50,182 bases of DNA from a virus, in IMG/VR virus record IMGVR_UViG_3300034375_013216, positions 1 through 50,182 of that record, one strand, 5' to 3'. Made by a program: the position numbers and the translations under genes. The notes beneath the pieces were generated by a model, which saw only the letters and a list, made by a program, of their open reading frames with translations, searched no databases and had not been told where the DNA came from. Of this stretch, positions 16,422-26,000 are shown piece by piece. How positions within the stretch are numbered: position 1 is the stretch's first letter; each line of letters opens with the position of its first letter.

Positions 16422-18316
16422 ATAGCCAATAGCTTCGCATCTTTAACTTGGGTTCCGTCTTGGTAAGAGAACAGGGGCCAGGCTTTGACAGTATAGGTGG
16501 GCTCTGTCCGTACCGTATCGACGGCAAGCTGGCGATGATAGACAAACCCGCCATTGCTAGACTTACTGGACGAAGATATATTTTGCACTAAAACGGAGAG
16601 TTGTGTGTCAAATCCAATGATATCGCTAACCCCAGGGCTATCAACAGCCGGGTTCAGATACCCCGCACTCACACTGTACTTGTTCTCCCCACTCTCTGCT
16701 AGCTCATCAGTATCGTTTAAACCGTATATCGCGGGGCTCAAGTACTTCTTGCCCTGTTGGCTCATAAACGGTTTGTCATCAGAGCTAAACACTCTCTGGT
16801 ATTTATCTCCAGTCCAGAGCCAGATACCTGGAATATTTTGATTAAATAGACTTGTTTCATATGCATCAGTCAGTTCGCGTAGCTGGAAAAACCCTATCTG
16901 ATACGCAGTAACACTACCAGAAGTCGTTTTACTATCTGTCGCCACCACAGTAAACGTATCAGTGCTTGTAACAGTAATTGTATAAGTACCATCTATTGCT
17001 GTGCCGGTAGTAAAATCGAGGGTTATAATGTCGTCTGTTGATAAACCATGGCCACCACTAATAGTCACAATGATAACATCGTCTGATTGACTATAAGTCC
17101 CATACATATCCTGGTCTAAAACAGAATCCGGATCTCTGAAAACTAACCGATAATTAGAGTTGATATTTCTACCATCAATGATATTGTATTTAGTCCCTAG
17201 GCTATTCTGCTCACTGGTTTCTACTAGGGGCTGCCTTATATTTTGAACGAAGTACTTAAACCCGTCCCGTAGTTCCTCAGCCCGATCAGACAGACTACGT
17301 ATCGTACCACCAATGCTATCCCCCGCCTCGTAGTTCTCATCGTAATCCCAGAACGCCGACCTGCCGTTCAGGTTATATAACTGTACAAGGTTCTCTGAGG
17401 ACAAAATGTCTTGTCTTTTTACCACAAGCGAGGGAGTTTCTACCGCAGCGAATTGCTGTATAGAGTCGTATGCAGACCCCAGGAACACATAGTCTTGATC
17501 TTTGTCATCGTATAGAAAAAACCCGTCTCTGTCCGCAAACCGAACTCTGTACGTATATCTCTCGTTCCGTAACAACGCCCTGGCTGACACCTGACCGTTG
17601 ACGAAATAGGACTGATACAGGGCGTTTCCGGCGTAGTTCAGGCATTTATCTTCAGCCGGATCGTCTTCTGGTCCACATGATGGGATGAGCTCGAGGAGTT
17701 CTTGGTCAATATACCCAGACCCTGCCATTATCACTGTAACACCGGCCGACTGGTCCAGCCTCCCGTCCGCTTTAACTGTAACCTGGACAACAGCGTTGTT
17801 GGCTCCGGATTCTAGACCGATGACACGTACATTAACCGTGGCCGGAAGACTCACGACATCTCCGCTCGAATCTAACACACTGTACTGCTCACCAATCCCT
17901 AACACGGAAACCGCTACCAAAGACCCATTTACAGACACTTTAATCGGTGCGCCTGAGGTCTCAGTTACCGTGCGCTTATCGAGACCGCTAGGGACCTTCT
18001 CAAACCATACAAGATTGTTGTCAGAGAAAGTGTATAAACTCTGTAGTTCACTTTGAGGGCTAGTTTTGCCTAGGGTGACAAATTTAGTCCGAAGGGATAC
18101 GTTACCGAGGGAGTCAGATATCGGCTCGTTGATTAAACCGTAGATCTGGTTATCAGACTCTGTGCTTGGAGAGGATATGACAGACTCCAGTCTGCTCGCA
18201 AAAGCGAATAGTAGCAGATCCTGTTGGACTTGTGGTCCGTATAATTTTTGCACCGCATCGGTTGCATTGAGACCTTGCTCGGACAGATTGAAGCGGGTAT
18301 AGAGACCGGAAGCCAT
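16418..18316 (-). CDS. Structural protein with 'HGL' beta module
   Basis: A 632-residue protein. N-terminal residues (SGLYTRFNLSEQGLNATDAVQKLYGPQ) are helical. A cysteine pair lies near residue 200-220 (LIPSCGPEDDPAEDKCL). Around residues 430-490 is a small beta module, ISGGHGLSTDDIITLDFTTG followed by IDGTYTITVTSTDTFTV, a pattern that recurs in marine phage tail and fiber proteins. Third gene-unit member after the 21968 leucine-rich-repeat gene (7-nt gap). Baseplate wedge or fiber-base role is inferred from context. Confidence 0.75.
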   Translation of the reverse strand: MASGLYTRFNLSEQGLNATDAVQKLYGPQVQQDLLLFAFASRLESVISSPSTESDNQIYGLINEPISDSLGNVSLRTKFVTLGKTSPQSELQSLYTFSDNNLVWFEKVPSGLDKRTVTETSGAPIKVSVNGSLVAVSVLGIGEQYSVLDSSGDVVSLPATVNVRVIGLESGANNAVVQVTVKADGRLDQSAGVTVIMAGSGYIDQELLELIPSCGPEDDPAEDKCLNYAGNALYQSYFVNGQVSARALLRNERYTYRVRFADRDGFFLYDDKDQDYVFLGSAYDSIQQFAAVETPSLVVKRQDILSSENLVQLYNLNGRSAFWDYDENYEAGDSIGGTIRSLSDRAEELRDGFKYFVQNIRQPLVETSEQNSLGTKYNIIDGRNINSNYRLVFRDPDSVLDQDMYGTYSQSDDVIIVTISGGHGLSTDDIITLDFTTGTAIDGTYTITVTSTDTFTVVATDSKTTSGSVTAYQIGFFQLRELTDAYETSLFNQNIPGIWLWTGDKYQRVFSSDDKPFMSQQGKKYLSPAIYGLNDTDELAESGENKYSVSAGYLNPAVDSPGVSDIIGFDTQLSVLVQNISSSSKSSNGGFVYHRQLAVDTVRTEPTYTVKAWPLFSYQDGTQVKDAKLLAI

Positions 18317-18323
18317 GGTAGTA

Positions 18324-21300
18324 TCAGACGATTAGTTTCAGGACCTGTCCTGAGGAGTTTTCCCAGCACGTTCCTGCTCCTACCCCTTGAGGGCAAGATG
18401 TCAGAGCGGTGAGTCCAGACTCAGTGATCGACCCGTTTCGAGTTGTCGGGTTTTCGTAGGTAGTAGAGACAATTGTGGTTCCAGAACTCGGGGAGATGTA
18501 TGTAAATCCTAAATCGATTCTGATTTTTTTCAAATTTTTGTACTTAACAGCCAATTCTGATTCCGTGGTAACCTGAGTCGCGTTTCTTTTTGTTTTGTAG
18601 TAGTCCCCACTGACAAAAGAACCTGGTACTTGCCGAGATTGAGTGGACACCTGAGTGTAGGATGTAGTGGAGTTACCAGTGTCATCGGCTATAGTAATTT
18701 CCTCATATACCTGAAACTGTTCAATGCGATTCAGAGAAGTGACGATACCCGGTCCTGCTGAAACTCCAGTTGGGAATATTTCCTGCTGAGAGTAATTTGA
18801 GTATTTATTGTCTGAGGATAGTTTGTTGCCAGAGAGTTTTACTAAGCAGTTATTAAATCCAGTACTAGACTCTAGATTTGATACCTCTTCGATAATTTTT
18901 GTTATCTCGAGAGAGGGCAAGTTGTTGTTAGACAGGTCTACTGTGATTCTTCTGGTATCACCAAAGAAAATCTTGGACAGACTACCAGATTCATATTCAG
19001 AGATCATGTTGTTGCTTAAGTCAACAGCATTATACGAGGTGTTAACTACCTTATTGAAGCCTGAACGGATATTTAATTTACCAGACAACTTACAATTTCT
19101 TGCTCTGAATTGTGTGAGCTCGGTAAAACTAGTAGCAAACCAGCCGCTAATGTCTATAGTCTTTCGACCGAAATAGAAGTTGGAGCCTGATCCGCTGATA
19201 TTGTTACTGATCACAACCTCGGTGTCTTTCACACTAAGTACCGTAGCTACCTTAGGTCCGCCTGCACTCAACCTGACTTCATCATTGACCTGTACTTTCT
19301 TTTTCATATCAGTCCCCCCAGTCAGCTTATAAATCACATCGGCTTCACTGCTGCTGCTGGAGGGGGTCAGAGCGGTGAGAGACAATCCGCTGATAGTGGT
19401 TTCCGGGTCACTATCCCGCACACATGCCCCACGTAAAGACGCCACAGACCAATCTGACCTATACGTGCTAGGAAGAGATCCGTTCAGATCGACATATCTT
19501 ATTCCAGCCTCAGAACTCCCCTCGAAGTTGGGCAATATAGCTCCGCCTCCCCCGACGTTCATCTTCCAGGCATTTATCGTCCGTACATCTCTAGAAAAGT
19601 TGTCGTTAGTCGGAGTTATAGACAAGCTGGACAAATCATAGAAATCGGACCGGTTGATCTCCAGAGTAATAGACTTAGTCTCTGTTTCTTTAAACTCCTT
19701 TAATGGGAATTTAGGGAACCTCCCGGTTAACCTACTCCCAATACAATAAAATAGCCCGAGGTCGTATAGATACTGGAGATCGTTAGACCGAATGTAGTGA
19801 GCATTGTTATAGTAGTGTACGTAGAAATTTTTTAGTTTATGGTTACTACCAGAACCTCTGTTCGGTGCGAAGTTGACAGGTAAGAGGTAGGGTATGGTAT
19901 TATCGGTTACCGGATCGATGCCATTACAGGATCCAATGTCGATTGTCAACATAGCTGAGGTTTCATCTACTGTCCCTAGAGATGGCATGGGGCCATCGGT
20001 ATTAGATCCGTAGAGACTGAGTGAGACTAGTTTAGGTGTTTTCAACGGCGATGTTTGAAAGCTCGATATTGGTGTATCAAATTTGACACCGCCGGAAAAT
20101 CCGGCGTTAAGCTGCTGGAGCTGCGTCCATTCACCGTTTTGAAGGTCTATCGATACATTCGTACGGTTGATATCGATAGACGTCGTAGCAGCTTTCCAGG
20201 CTGACCAGTCTGAGCTGTCGTCAGGGTTATTGATGAATCCGGAGATTGCGTGTGTTTGCGAGTGACGCCCACCGATATTAAAATACCCCATATTGTACTT
20301 GGACACATACCCGGCATCAGCCACGTCGGTCGATGTTCCTACATCAGTGATGTCTCCTGACGCACCAGAACCATAAATGTTATACGAGGTGAGTTTTCCG
20401 TTGTTGGCTATCTTGGGCAGGTTGTTGAACAAAAACCTGTATAGCCTGTCCTCTACACTGTTCGACCAGTCCAGGGTTTTGAGACCAGGAAATACATCAT
20501 CGAATCTCGGGCTACGACCGTAGAATCGGTCGCCGAGCCTTAAGGTCTCTAGGGCTGAGAATACCCGATAGTCGGTATTCTCAGTGCGGGATTGGTTTAG
20601 CAGATATTTCTCAAATATATCATCCGACCAATCGTCCCCGTCCTCATTAAGGAACACACCGGTCTGAGGTACTGTCAAGTAGCTGACAGCGGTGTAGAGT
20701 GGGGTCTTGTTCGCTATCAAGCTTACCCCAGTGATATTGGTAGTCGTGGCTGAGGGATTCCTAACATCGAACCAGCCCATTGGGCCATTGCGCCACCGGT
20801 CACCTGAAGTAGATAAGTCCAAGGTGCGAAGTTTGGTTCTCAGGGTTTTTAACCACAGGGGTAAAATAGTCATCGAACCACCAGACATCTTGAAAGTCTC
20901 GAGGTTGCTGAATCCTATCAGGCCGAGATCTTTTTGATCGGGGAACTCTTTAACATCGATGCCAGAGAATTCTATTCCTTTAACCTTCAAGGGGTTGACA
21001 TAGATGTATAGGTACAAATCGTAGATGTTCTGGAAACCTGTTGTGGTGATATCGATGTTGGCGGTAAAGTCTGGTACACCTTCTGCCGGATTACTGATTG
21101 TTACGGGCAGAAATTCAATCGGAGTGGTGTTAGGGCGTTGTTGTGCAGGTTGGATTTGCAGTCCGTAGAAGAATCTGTCTGAGTTTGTCGTATTTTCTGT
21201 GAAAGTAAATTTAATAGACCCAGTTGCCATCCGGCAATACACCCGAAGAGGGGTGTTTTTAGTGGCCAGCAGCCTTACCGGCTCTGAGGTGCCGGTATTA

Positions 21301-21968
21301 TTGTCTACATTGAGATTGATTGTATGAGTAGGGAACTCTAGAACCCCGGGTTTGGCCAGAAAACTGGTTTTTGGCAGTAAGATTCGATTAACATGCGAAC
21401 GCCTGCGGACTCTGATGCTTCCTGCATACCTCGCACTTTTGAAATAGCCCGGGTTAGCCGTATCAGCCTCAGCGTTGAATAGGCTGGCACGGGAAGTGGA
21501 CATAGCCACGTTCTGTTTTAAGGCAGACCCGAATATACTGCCTTCTGGATTGATAACATTTTGCCTATAACTCGCACTCTCGCACTGTATCGATCCGTTG
21601 AACAGCACGATGTTGGGTGATTTTACCAGAGGCGAACCACCGCCACCACCCAGAGGGTACTCAGGGTTATAGAAATCTTTGTTGACATATAACTGTGTCG
21701 GAATGCGATCCAGGAATACTTCGCTAAGTTGGTGGAGAGATGGCAGGAGTAGGCGATTGAGCCCCGATGCGGCTCTAAGGTCTTCGCGGGAAATCTCAGC
21801 GTATAAACCATACAGAGAATCCAAAACCTCTGGCTGAATCTGGATATTTCTAAGCGCATTACGCTTATCCGACTCAAAGATCTCGGAAAGGTTAGCGAAG
21901 CTATCAGATGCCAGGCCAATGTCTGGACGTGAAAATTGTCCAAAGCCGGGAAATAACGACTCACTCAT
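18324..21968 (-). CDS. Giant leucine-rich-repeat structural protein
   Basis: A 1214-residue protein. After an N-terminal helical attachment region come degenerate leucine-rich repeats: LRTLDLSTSG, LETLRLGDRF, LKTLDWSNS, VSLSLYGSN, and near the C-terminus VDLSNNMIS, VDLSNNNLPS and LVKLSGNKLS, spanning roughly residues 350-1070. The LxxLxLxxN spacing supports a solenoid suited to protein or glycan binding, so a receptor-binding or tail-associated role is plausible. It heads the unit 21968-16418, with GTTGAAAGC 21 nt upstream. A second, smaller leucine-rich-repeat gene lies at 45518. Confidence 0.8.
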   Translation of the reverse strand: MSESLFPGFGQFSRPDIGLASDSFANLSEIFESDKRNALRNIQIQPEVLDSLYGLYAEISREDLRAASGLNRLLLPSLHQLSEVFLDRIPTQLYVNKDFYNPEYPLGGGGGSPLVKSPNIVLFNGSIQCESASYRQNVINPEGSIFGSALKQNVAMSTSRASLFNAEADTANPGYFKSARYAGSIRVRRRSHVNRILLPKTSFLAKPGVLEFPTHTINLNVDNNTGTSEPVRLLATKNTPLRVYCRMATGSIKFTFTENTTNSDRFFYGLQIQPAQQRPNTTPIEFLPVTISNPAEGVPDFTANIDITTTGFQNIYDLYLYIYVNPLKVKGIEFSGIDVKEFPDQKDLGLIGFSNLETFKMSGGSMTILPLWLKTLRTKLRTLDLSTSGDRWRNGPMGWFDVRNPSATTTNITGVSLIANKTPLYTAVSYLTVPQTGVFLNEDGDDWSDDIFEKYLLNQSRTENTDYRVFSALETLRLGDRFYGRSPRFDDVFPGLKTLDWSNSVEDRLYRFLFNNLPKIANNGKLTSYNIYGSGASGDITDVGTSTDVADAGYVSKYNMGYFNIGGRHSQTHAISGFINNPDDSSDWSAWKAATTSIDINRTNVSIDLQNGEWTQLQQLNAGFSGGVKFDTPISSFQTSPLKTPKLVSLSLYGSNTDGPMPSLGTVDETSAMLTIDIGSCNGIDPVTDNTIPYLLPVNFAPNRGSGSNHKLKNFYVHYYNNAHYIRSNDLQYLYDLGLFYCIGSRLTGRFPKFPLKEFKETETKSITLEINRSDFYDLSSLSITPTNDNFSRDVRTINAWKMNVGGGGAILPNFEGSSEAGIRYVDLNGSLPSTYRSDWSVASLRGACVRDSDPETTISGLSLTALTPSSSSSEADVIYKLTGGTDMKKKVQVNDEVRLSAGGPKVATVLSVKDTEVVISNNISGSGSNFYFGRKTIDISGWFATSFTELTQFRARNCKLSGKLNIRSGFNKVVNTSYNAVDLSNNMISEYESGSLSKIFFGDTRRITVDLSNNNLPSLEITKIIEEVSNLESSTGFNNCLVKLSGNKLSSDNKYSNYSQQEIFPTGVSAGPGIVTSLNRIEQFQVYEEITIADDTGNSTTSYTQVSTQSRQVPGSFVSGDYYKTKRNATQVTTESELAVKYKNLKKIRIDLGFTYISPSSGTTIVSTTYENPTTRNGSITESGLTALTSCPQGVGAGTCWENSSGQVLKLIV

Positions 21969-21981
21969 CCTGTCACTCTAT

Positions 21982-21998
21982 TCTATCTAGCTTTCAAC
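21982..21998 (-). promoter_or_regulatory. GTTGAAAGC motif for the 21968 unit
   Basis: GTTGAAAGCTAGATAGA, 21 nt before ATG 21968, near consensus. Confidence 0.65.
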
Positions 21999-22004
21999 GA
22001 CTTT

Positions 22005-25000
22005 TTACTGCTCGCTGTAGTTCAGGGACATATAGATTTCGTTAGGGTCACCGTCAGCTATATTACTCAACGACCTCGCAATGAAGAAAGTCGCCAAGTT
22101 TCCATCATCTTCGTTGACAATACTTTCCCCAGAAACATTGAACACTGTATTGAGATCGATTTCTGTTGGCGTATTAGCCGACACATAGTAAGTGGCCAAA
22201 GGAGTGCCTTGGTTACTTGTCAACCAGCGCACCGGGTAATCGGAAGGGGTGAAAATTCCCGCCGCATTGACGCCGCCAGCCGACAAGAAGCTACCACACT
22301 TTTTCGGAGAGGTATGGACGGACTTGTAGGTGTCTAGAGGGTCGAGAGATATGGTGGGGGCAGTAGATGTGCCTTGAGGGTCGATGTGGGTGTAGGTCTG
22401 AACAACCTTCAACGCTCCGCTGGGGTGCGATTCGGTCGTACCATCATCGCTTAGCGATACCGTACTTCGGTGTGGGGTAAATGGCTCGACACGGATTCCG
22501 TTGGCCGTCTTCTGCCCGATCCAAACGCCACCCAGTTCTGCCCCCTGACGCCCCTGAAGAAATACTCTTATGAAGGGCAGATTACCCGGTGCGATTTTAG
22601 ACACCAAGATGTTCCGTACCTCTGAGCGTCTATTAATACTAGCAATATACACAATATTGTAGAATACATCGACGGCACCTTCGGAAAGAGTAGGGGGCAA
22701 AGAAGTACCGATGGGCAGTACGTACTGAACGGTGTCGCCGACAGAGATGACTTGACCGCCTGTAGTAGATACGGTGACTGTATTACCACTTTGGACCACG
22801 GTAACACTGAAAGGATCTGCGCCGAGATTAGGCCAGGGAGTCTCGAGGTCGCTAATGTAATATTGGAGAACGCCTTCCCCGTCCTCTTCGGAGATAATAG
22901 TCACATTGTCTCTTAGCTCCCTACCAGCTTTACACAACAATCCTCTGCACAACCCTCCCTCAGTACCGGGGACGCTAAGACGATTGTCGTAGTAGTCAAT
23001 ACCTGTGAAGTAGTAGTTGGGGGATTCACCGACTTCTAGGTTATATGTGTTTACGGCAAGTGTCGGGCTTGTCTCAACGTATAGGGTATTTTCTGGGTGA
23101 TCAAAAGTGAAGTCGTAGGGTAGACCGTCCGTGAAAGTTTCTTCGTCATACGACGCGTTGGCTTCAATGCCCCAATCAAGGTTAGGGGACACTGCGTAAA
23201 TGTCGCTACCAGCATCGGTTGTATCGGGCCAGACAAATCCGACTCTCAACGAGCTAGCCTGGTTAGAGACTACGCTGCCGAGACTGCCTCCTACCCAATA
23301 CACGTAGAACTCATCGCTCAATACATCGATAGCGCTCAGTAGTATCTGGTCGCGCCGGAAATAATCAAACTCGATGTCAGGTGTTACTCCTGCGTAGGTG
23401 AAAGGAAGATAGACGTTGTCTTGTTGTCCTGCAACAGGTTTTCGGCTAGACAAGTAGTAGTTTCCCTCTCCGTCCCTGTAAAGCTTAAGGGCCACAGTAC
23501 CACTTACGCTGAAGTCTTTCTGATTGAAGGGAGAGAGGGAGTAGAGATCTTCTCCTAGTATCCGGACCGTTTGGTCACCTATAACATCCCAGTTAGACGA
23601 TGTTGATGGATTTCTGAAACTACCTGTAGACGCCGAAGTATACGACATCACGGCGGTGTGAGTGGTCGCATCATTCGCTGAGATCCCTAGGGCGCTGAAG
23701 TCGGTCTCGAGGTAAGGGATGACATTAAACTTTCCCTTCAGCCGGCGACCCTCCGGCAACGCACTCCACCTGTAGCCTTCTTGGTGACTATAAGCCCACT
23801 CCGGACAACCCTTTTGCCTGATAATCTTTATCTCGCAGTCTTGCTGGCTGTATACGAAGAAATTTTCAGGAAAGATTTCCTTTTTATTGTAGAGCTCAGT
23901 ACCAAACCGGTTAACTACAAACTGCCTGGGCTTGATACCCATCAACGTCGTCCAATCGATGGCGTTGAGTAGGGTTTTGGACTCTGAGAGGCCGGGGCTA
24001 GGTAAATATCTTACCCTCGATTGTGCGTTCAATGAGAATAGAGTACCCTCATCGTACCCGTCGATATAGTACGACGCACCGAACTTATGTACATATTGGT
24101 CGATACGGATAGCCGAGGAATCGTTGATGCGGAGGCGATATTTGAAGTAGAAGAACGGATCGGCTAGGCACGGACGGCCGAGTTGGTTTTCGATGACCAG
24201 AGTATGAAGAGTTACCCACCTACACTCGTTGTTCTCGACTGGCACGTAAGCATAGAACCTCGCCCCGATAGCGCCGTACCAGCCAAACTCAATCTTGTAC
24301 ATGGTGACCGTGTTGGGATCGAGAATGTATCCGGTTTCCCCCTCGCCACTAAGCGAGTCACCATTCATAATCTTCTGTTCGATTACAGTCTCGTACTGGG
24401 CCTGACCGTTTCGGAAAATGGTACGGGTGTTAGCGGCGTATTCCGCCTCCTGCAAGAAGTTAGTATCTTCGAGAGGGACGGTTGATCTACGGACAATAGA
24501 GAACAACGCACCGTTTGACAGTCTAAACATATATGCGTCGGTGTCGTTCTCAATACCAAACTCAAGGATGGTTCCTGGCCCGGCCCCAACATCGCTGACT
24601 TTAACGCCGTAAGTAAATCCACTGATACGGCCAGGTTGATACCGAAAAGATCGTATCGATTTTAGGGTAATCTCGGAACTTGTGCCCTGAACACCGCCAA
24701 TCCTGTTAGAGTTAGTAGGTAGATCGATCTGGGCCCCGAAGCTTTGGGAGGGCCAGAGGTTAGAGAATACGTTGTTTACAGTGTCGGGCTGGATGGGAGT
24801 ATCTAGAACAAAGTAGGGAAGTTTGAGGTCTTTTTCTAGATCAGTGACACTAGCTGCACTGGAGTGTATGGTGAATTCCCAGCTCTTCAGGTCTGAGCGA
24901 ATCTCGTCCCAATCCAGGCCATGGTATTTCTCCCATATCTCCCTGGTGGGATTAGTTTTTATACGGAAGTGGCCACGATCTTCTGATAGACCGTAGGGGT

Positions 25001-25997
25001 AGTATACACGGGTTGTTGAGAAAAAGAAGCTGTCCCAAGAAGTATTGAGAGTAGCAGGGAGGTTTTGGTCGGCCTCAGTAATAATTACACTACTGCTGCC
25101 CCACAACGACGGATCAGATCGCCACCCGCCAATCTCGGCGTTATTGAAGTTATAAGCTTTGCCGCTAGGGATGATTGGGTAGTTTTGAATGCCACCAAAC
25201 CGGAGCTGTTGGATGTCTAGCCATAGCTTATCCCAATATAACTCGTTGAATGAAAAAGTGCCGTCCCCGTTATCGATGGGCGGATACTTTGACAGGGTCG
25301 GCAACAAATTGTATTGCTCCCATAGGGGTTGAGAGAAGTTCTCAACCATGTACCGGAAAAGATACAGAGCAACAATTGAGTTCAAGTACTGCCCCCAATT
25401 CGTATATCTTTCCGCCCCACCCGGGTTGATCAGTTGATCTTGAATACTAGGACGACCTGGTTTTAGAAAGGGTGTAGGATTGGCGGATAGAACGATGGCA
25501 GAGTTTCTCTCATCTTCGTCGAAGGCGACGGGGTAGTAGTTACCAGTTGAGCTAGGCCTTCTCGTCCACCACCACCCGGTTCCACTATCTCCATACCCTG
25601 ACCCAGAATCGATCCTCCAGTCTTTAGGGTCCAAGCCATATGTCGATACGTTGCCAAATATACCTTGCTGTGTCGTCTCTCTGTTGATGCCTAGCAAAGT
25701 ACTTGAAACTTCACTCTGCTCAGCAAACCTCTCGACGACTGGGAGGGCAGCGGGGTCGCCTTTACTGAAAGCATTTTGCGTACTCGAACCTTCGGTTCGA
25801 TAAGAATCGGAGTCAAGCACGACGCTGGGGGAGTTGTCCGCCCCATACTCACTACGACGATACGCATCCTTCTCTGTGACCAGTGGTGCTCCCTGCTCGG
25901 TTGTCAGGGGAAAACCCCTGATATCAATCATTTGCTTGACGCTACGAGTGCGCCGGGGCGGAGTTTGGTCCGCCCTAATTGATTTTTTACCAGACAT
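22005..25997 (-). CDS. Giant structural/fiber protein, paralogue of the 26001 gene
   Basis: A 1330-residue protein. The N-terminal region has TEQGAPLVTEKDAY and SSTLLGINRETTQQGIFGNV. The central domain (about 445-660) has the sequence FRYQPGRISGFTYGVKVSD, then MYKIEFGWYGAIGARFYAYV, RWVTLHTLVIENQLGRP and KFGASYYIDGYDEGTLFSL. The same blocks in the same order occur in the neighbouring 26001 gene, so these are tandem paralogues. The C-terminus is an unrelated beta-rich region. Distal gene of the 31381 unit. Likely a tail fiber or baseplate-attached adhesin; the exact role is not readable. Confidence 0.8.
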   Translation of the reverse strand: MSGKKSIRADQTPPRRTRSVKQMIDIRGFPLTTEQGAPLVTEKDAYRRSEYGADNSPSVVLDSDSYRTEGSSTQNAFSKGDPAALPVVERFAEQSEVSSTLLGINRETTQQGIFGNVSTYGLDPKDWRIDSGSGYGDSGTGWWWTRRPSSTGNYYPVAFDEDERNSAIVLSANPTPFLKPGRPSIQDQLINPGGAERYTNWGQYLNSIVALYLFRYMVENFSQPLWEQYNLLPTLSKYPPIDNGDGTFSFNELYWDKLWLDIQQLRFGGIQNYPIIPSGKAYNFNNAEIGGWRSDPSLWGSSSVIITEADQNLPATLNTSWDSFFFSTTRVYYPYGLSEDRGHFRIKTNPTREIWEKYHGLDWDEIRSDLKSWEFTIHSSAASVTDLEKDLKLPYFVLDTPIQPDTVNNVFSNLWPSQSFGAQIDLPTNSNRIGGVQGTSSEITLKSIRSFRYQPGRISGFTYGVKVSDVGAGPGTILEFGIENDTDAYMFRLSNGALFSIVRRSTVPLEDTNFLQEAEYAANTRTIFRNGQAQYETVIEQKIMNGDSLSGEGETGYILDPNTVTMYKIEFGWYGAIGARFYAYVPVENNECRWVTLHTLVIENQLGRPCLADPFFYFKYRLRINDSSAIRIDQYVHKFGASYYIDGYDEGTLFSLNAQSRVRYLPSPGLSESKTLLNAIDWTTLMGIKPRQFVVNRFGTELYNKKEIFPENFFVYSQQDCEIKIIRQKGCPEWAYSHQEGYRWSALPEGRRLKGKFNVIPYLETDFSALGISANDATTHTAVMSYTSASTGSFRNPSTSSNWDVIGDQTVRILGEDLYSLSPFNQKDFSVSGTVALKLYRDGEGNYYLSSRKPVAGQQDNVYLPFTYAGVTPDIEFDYFRRDQILLSAIDVLSDEFYVYWVGGSLGSVVSNQASSLRVGFVWPDTTDAGSDIYAVSPNLDWGIEANASYDEETFTDGLPYDFTFDHPENTLYVETSPTLAVNTYNLEVGESPNYYFTGIDYYDNRLSVPGTEGGLCRGLLCKAGRELRDNVTIISEEDGEGVLQYYISDLETPWPNLGADPFSVTVVQSGNTVTVSTTGGQVISVGDTVQYVLPIGTSLPPTLSEGAVDVFYNIVYIASINRRSEVRNILVSKIAPGNLPFIRVFLQGRQGAELGGVWIGQKTANGIRVEPFTPHRSTVSLSDDGTTESHPSGALKVVQTYTHIDPQGTSTAPTISLDPLDTYKSVHTSPKKCGSFLSAGGVNAAGIFTPSDYPVRWLTSNQGTPLATYYVSANTPTEIDLNTVFNVSGESIVNEDDGNLATFFIARSLSNIADGDPNEIYMSLNYSEQ

Positions 25998-26000
25998 CGA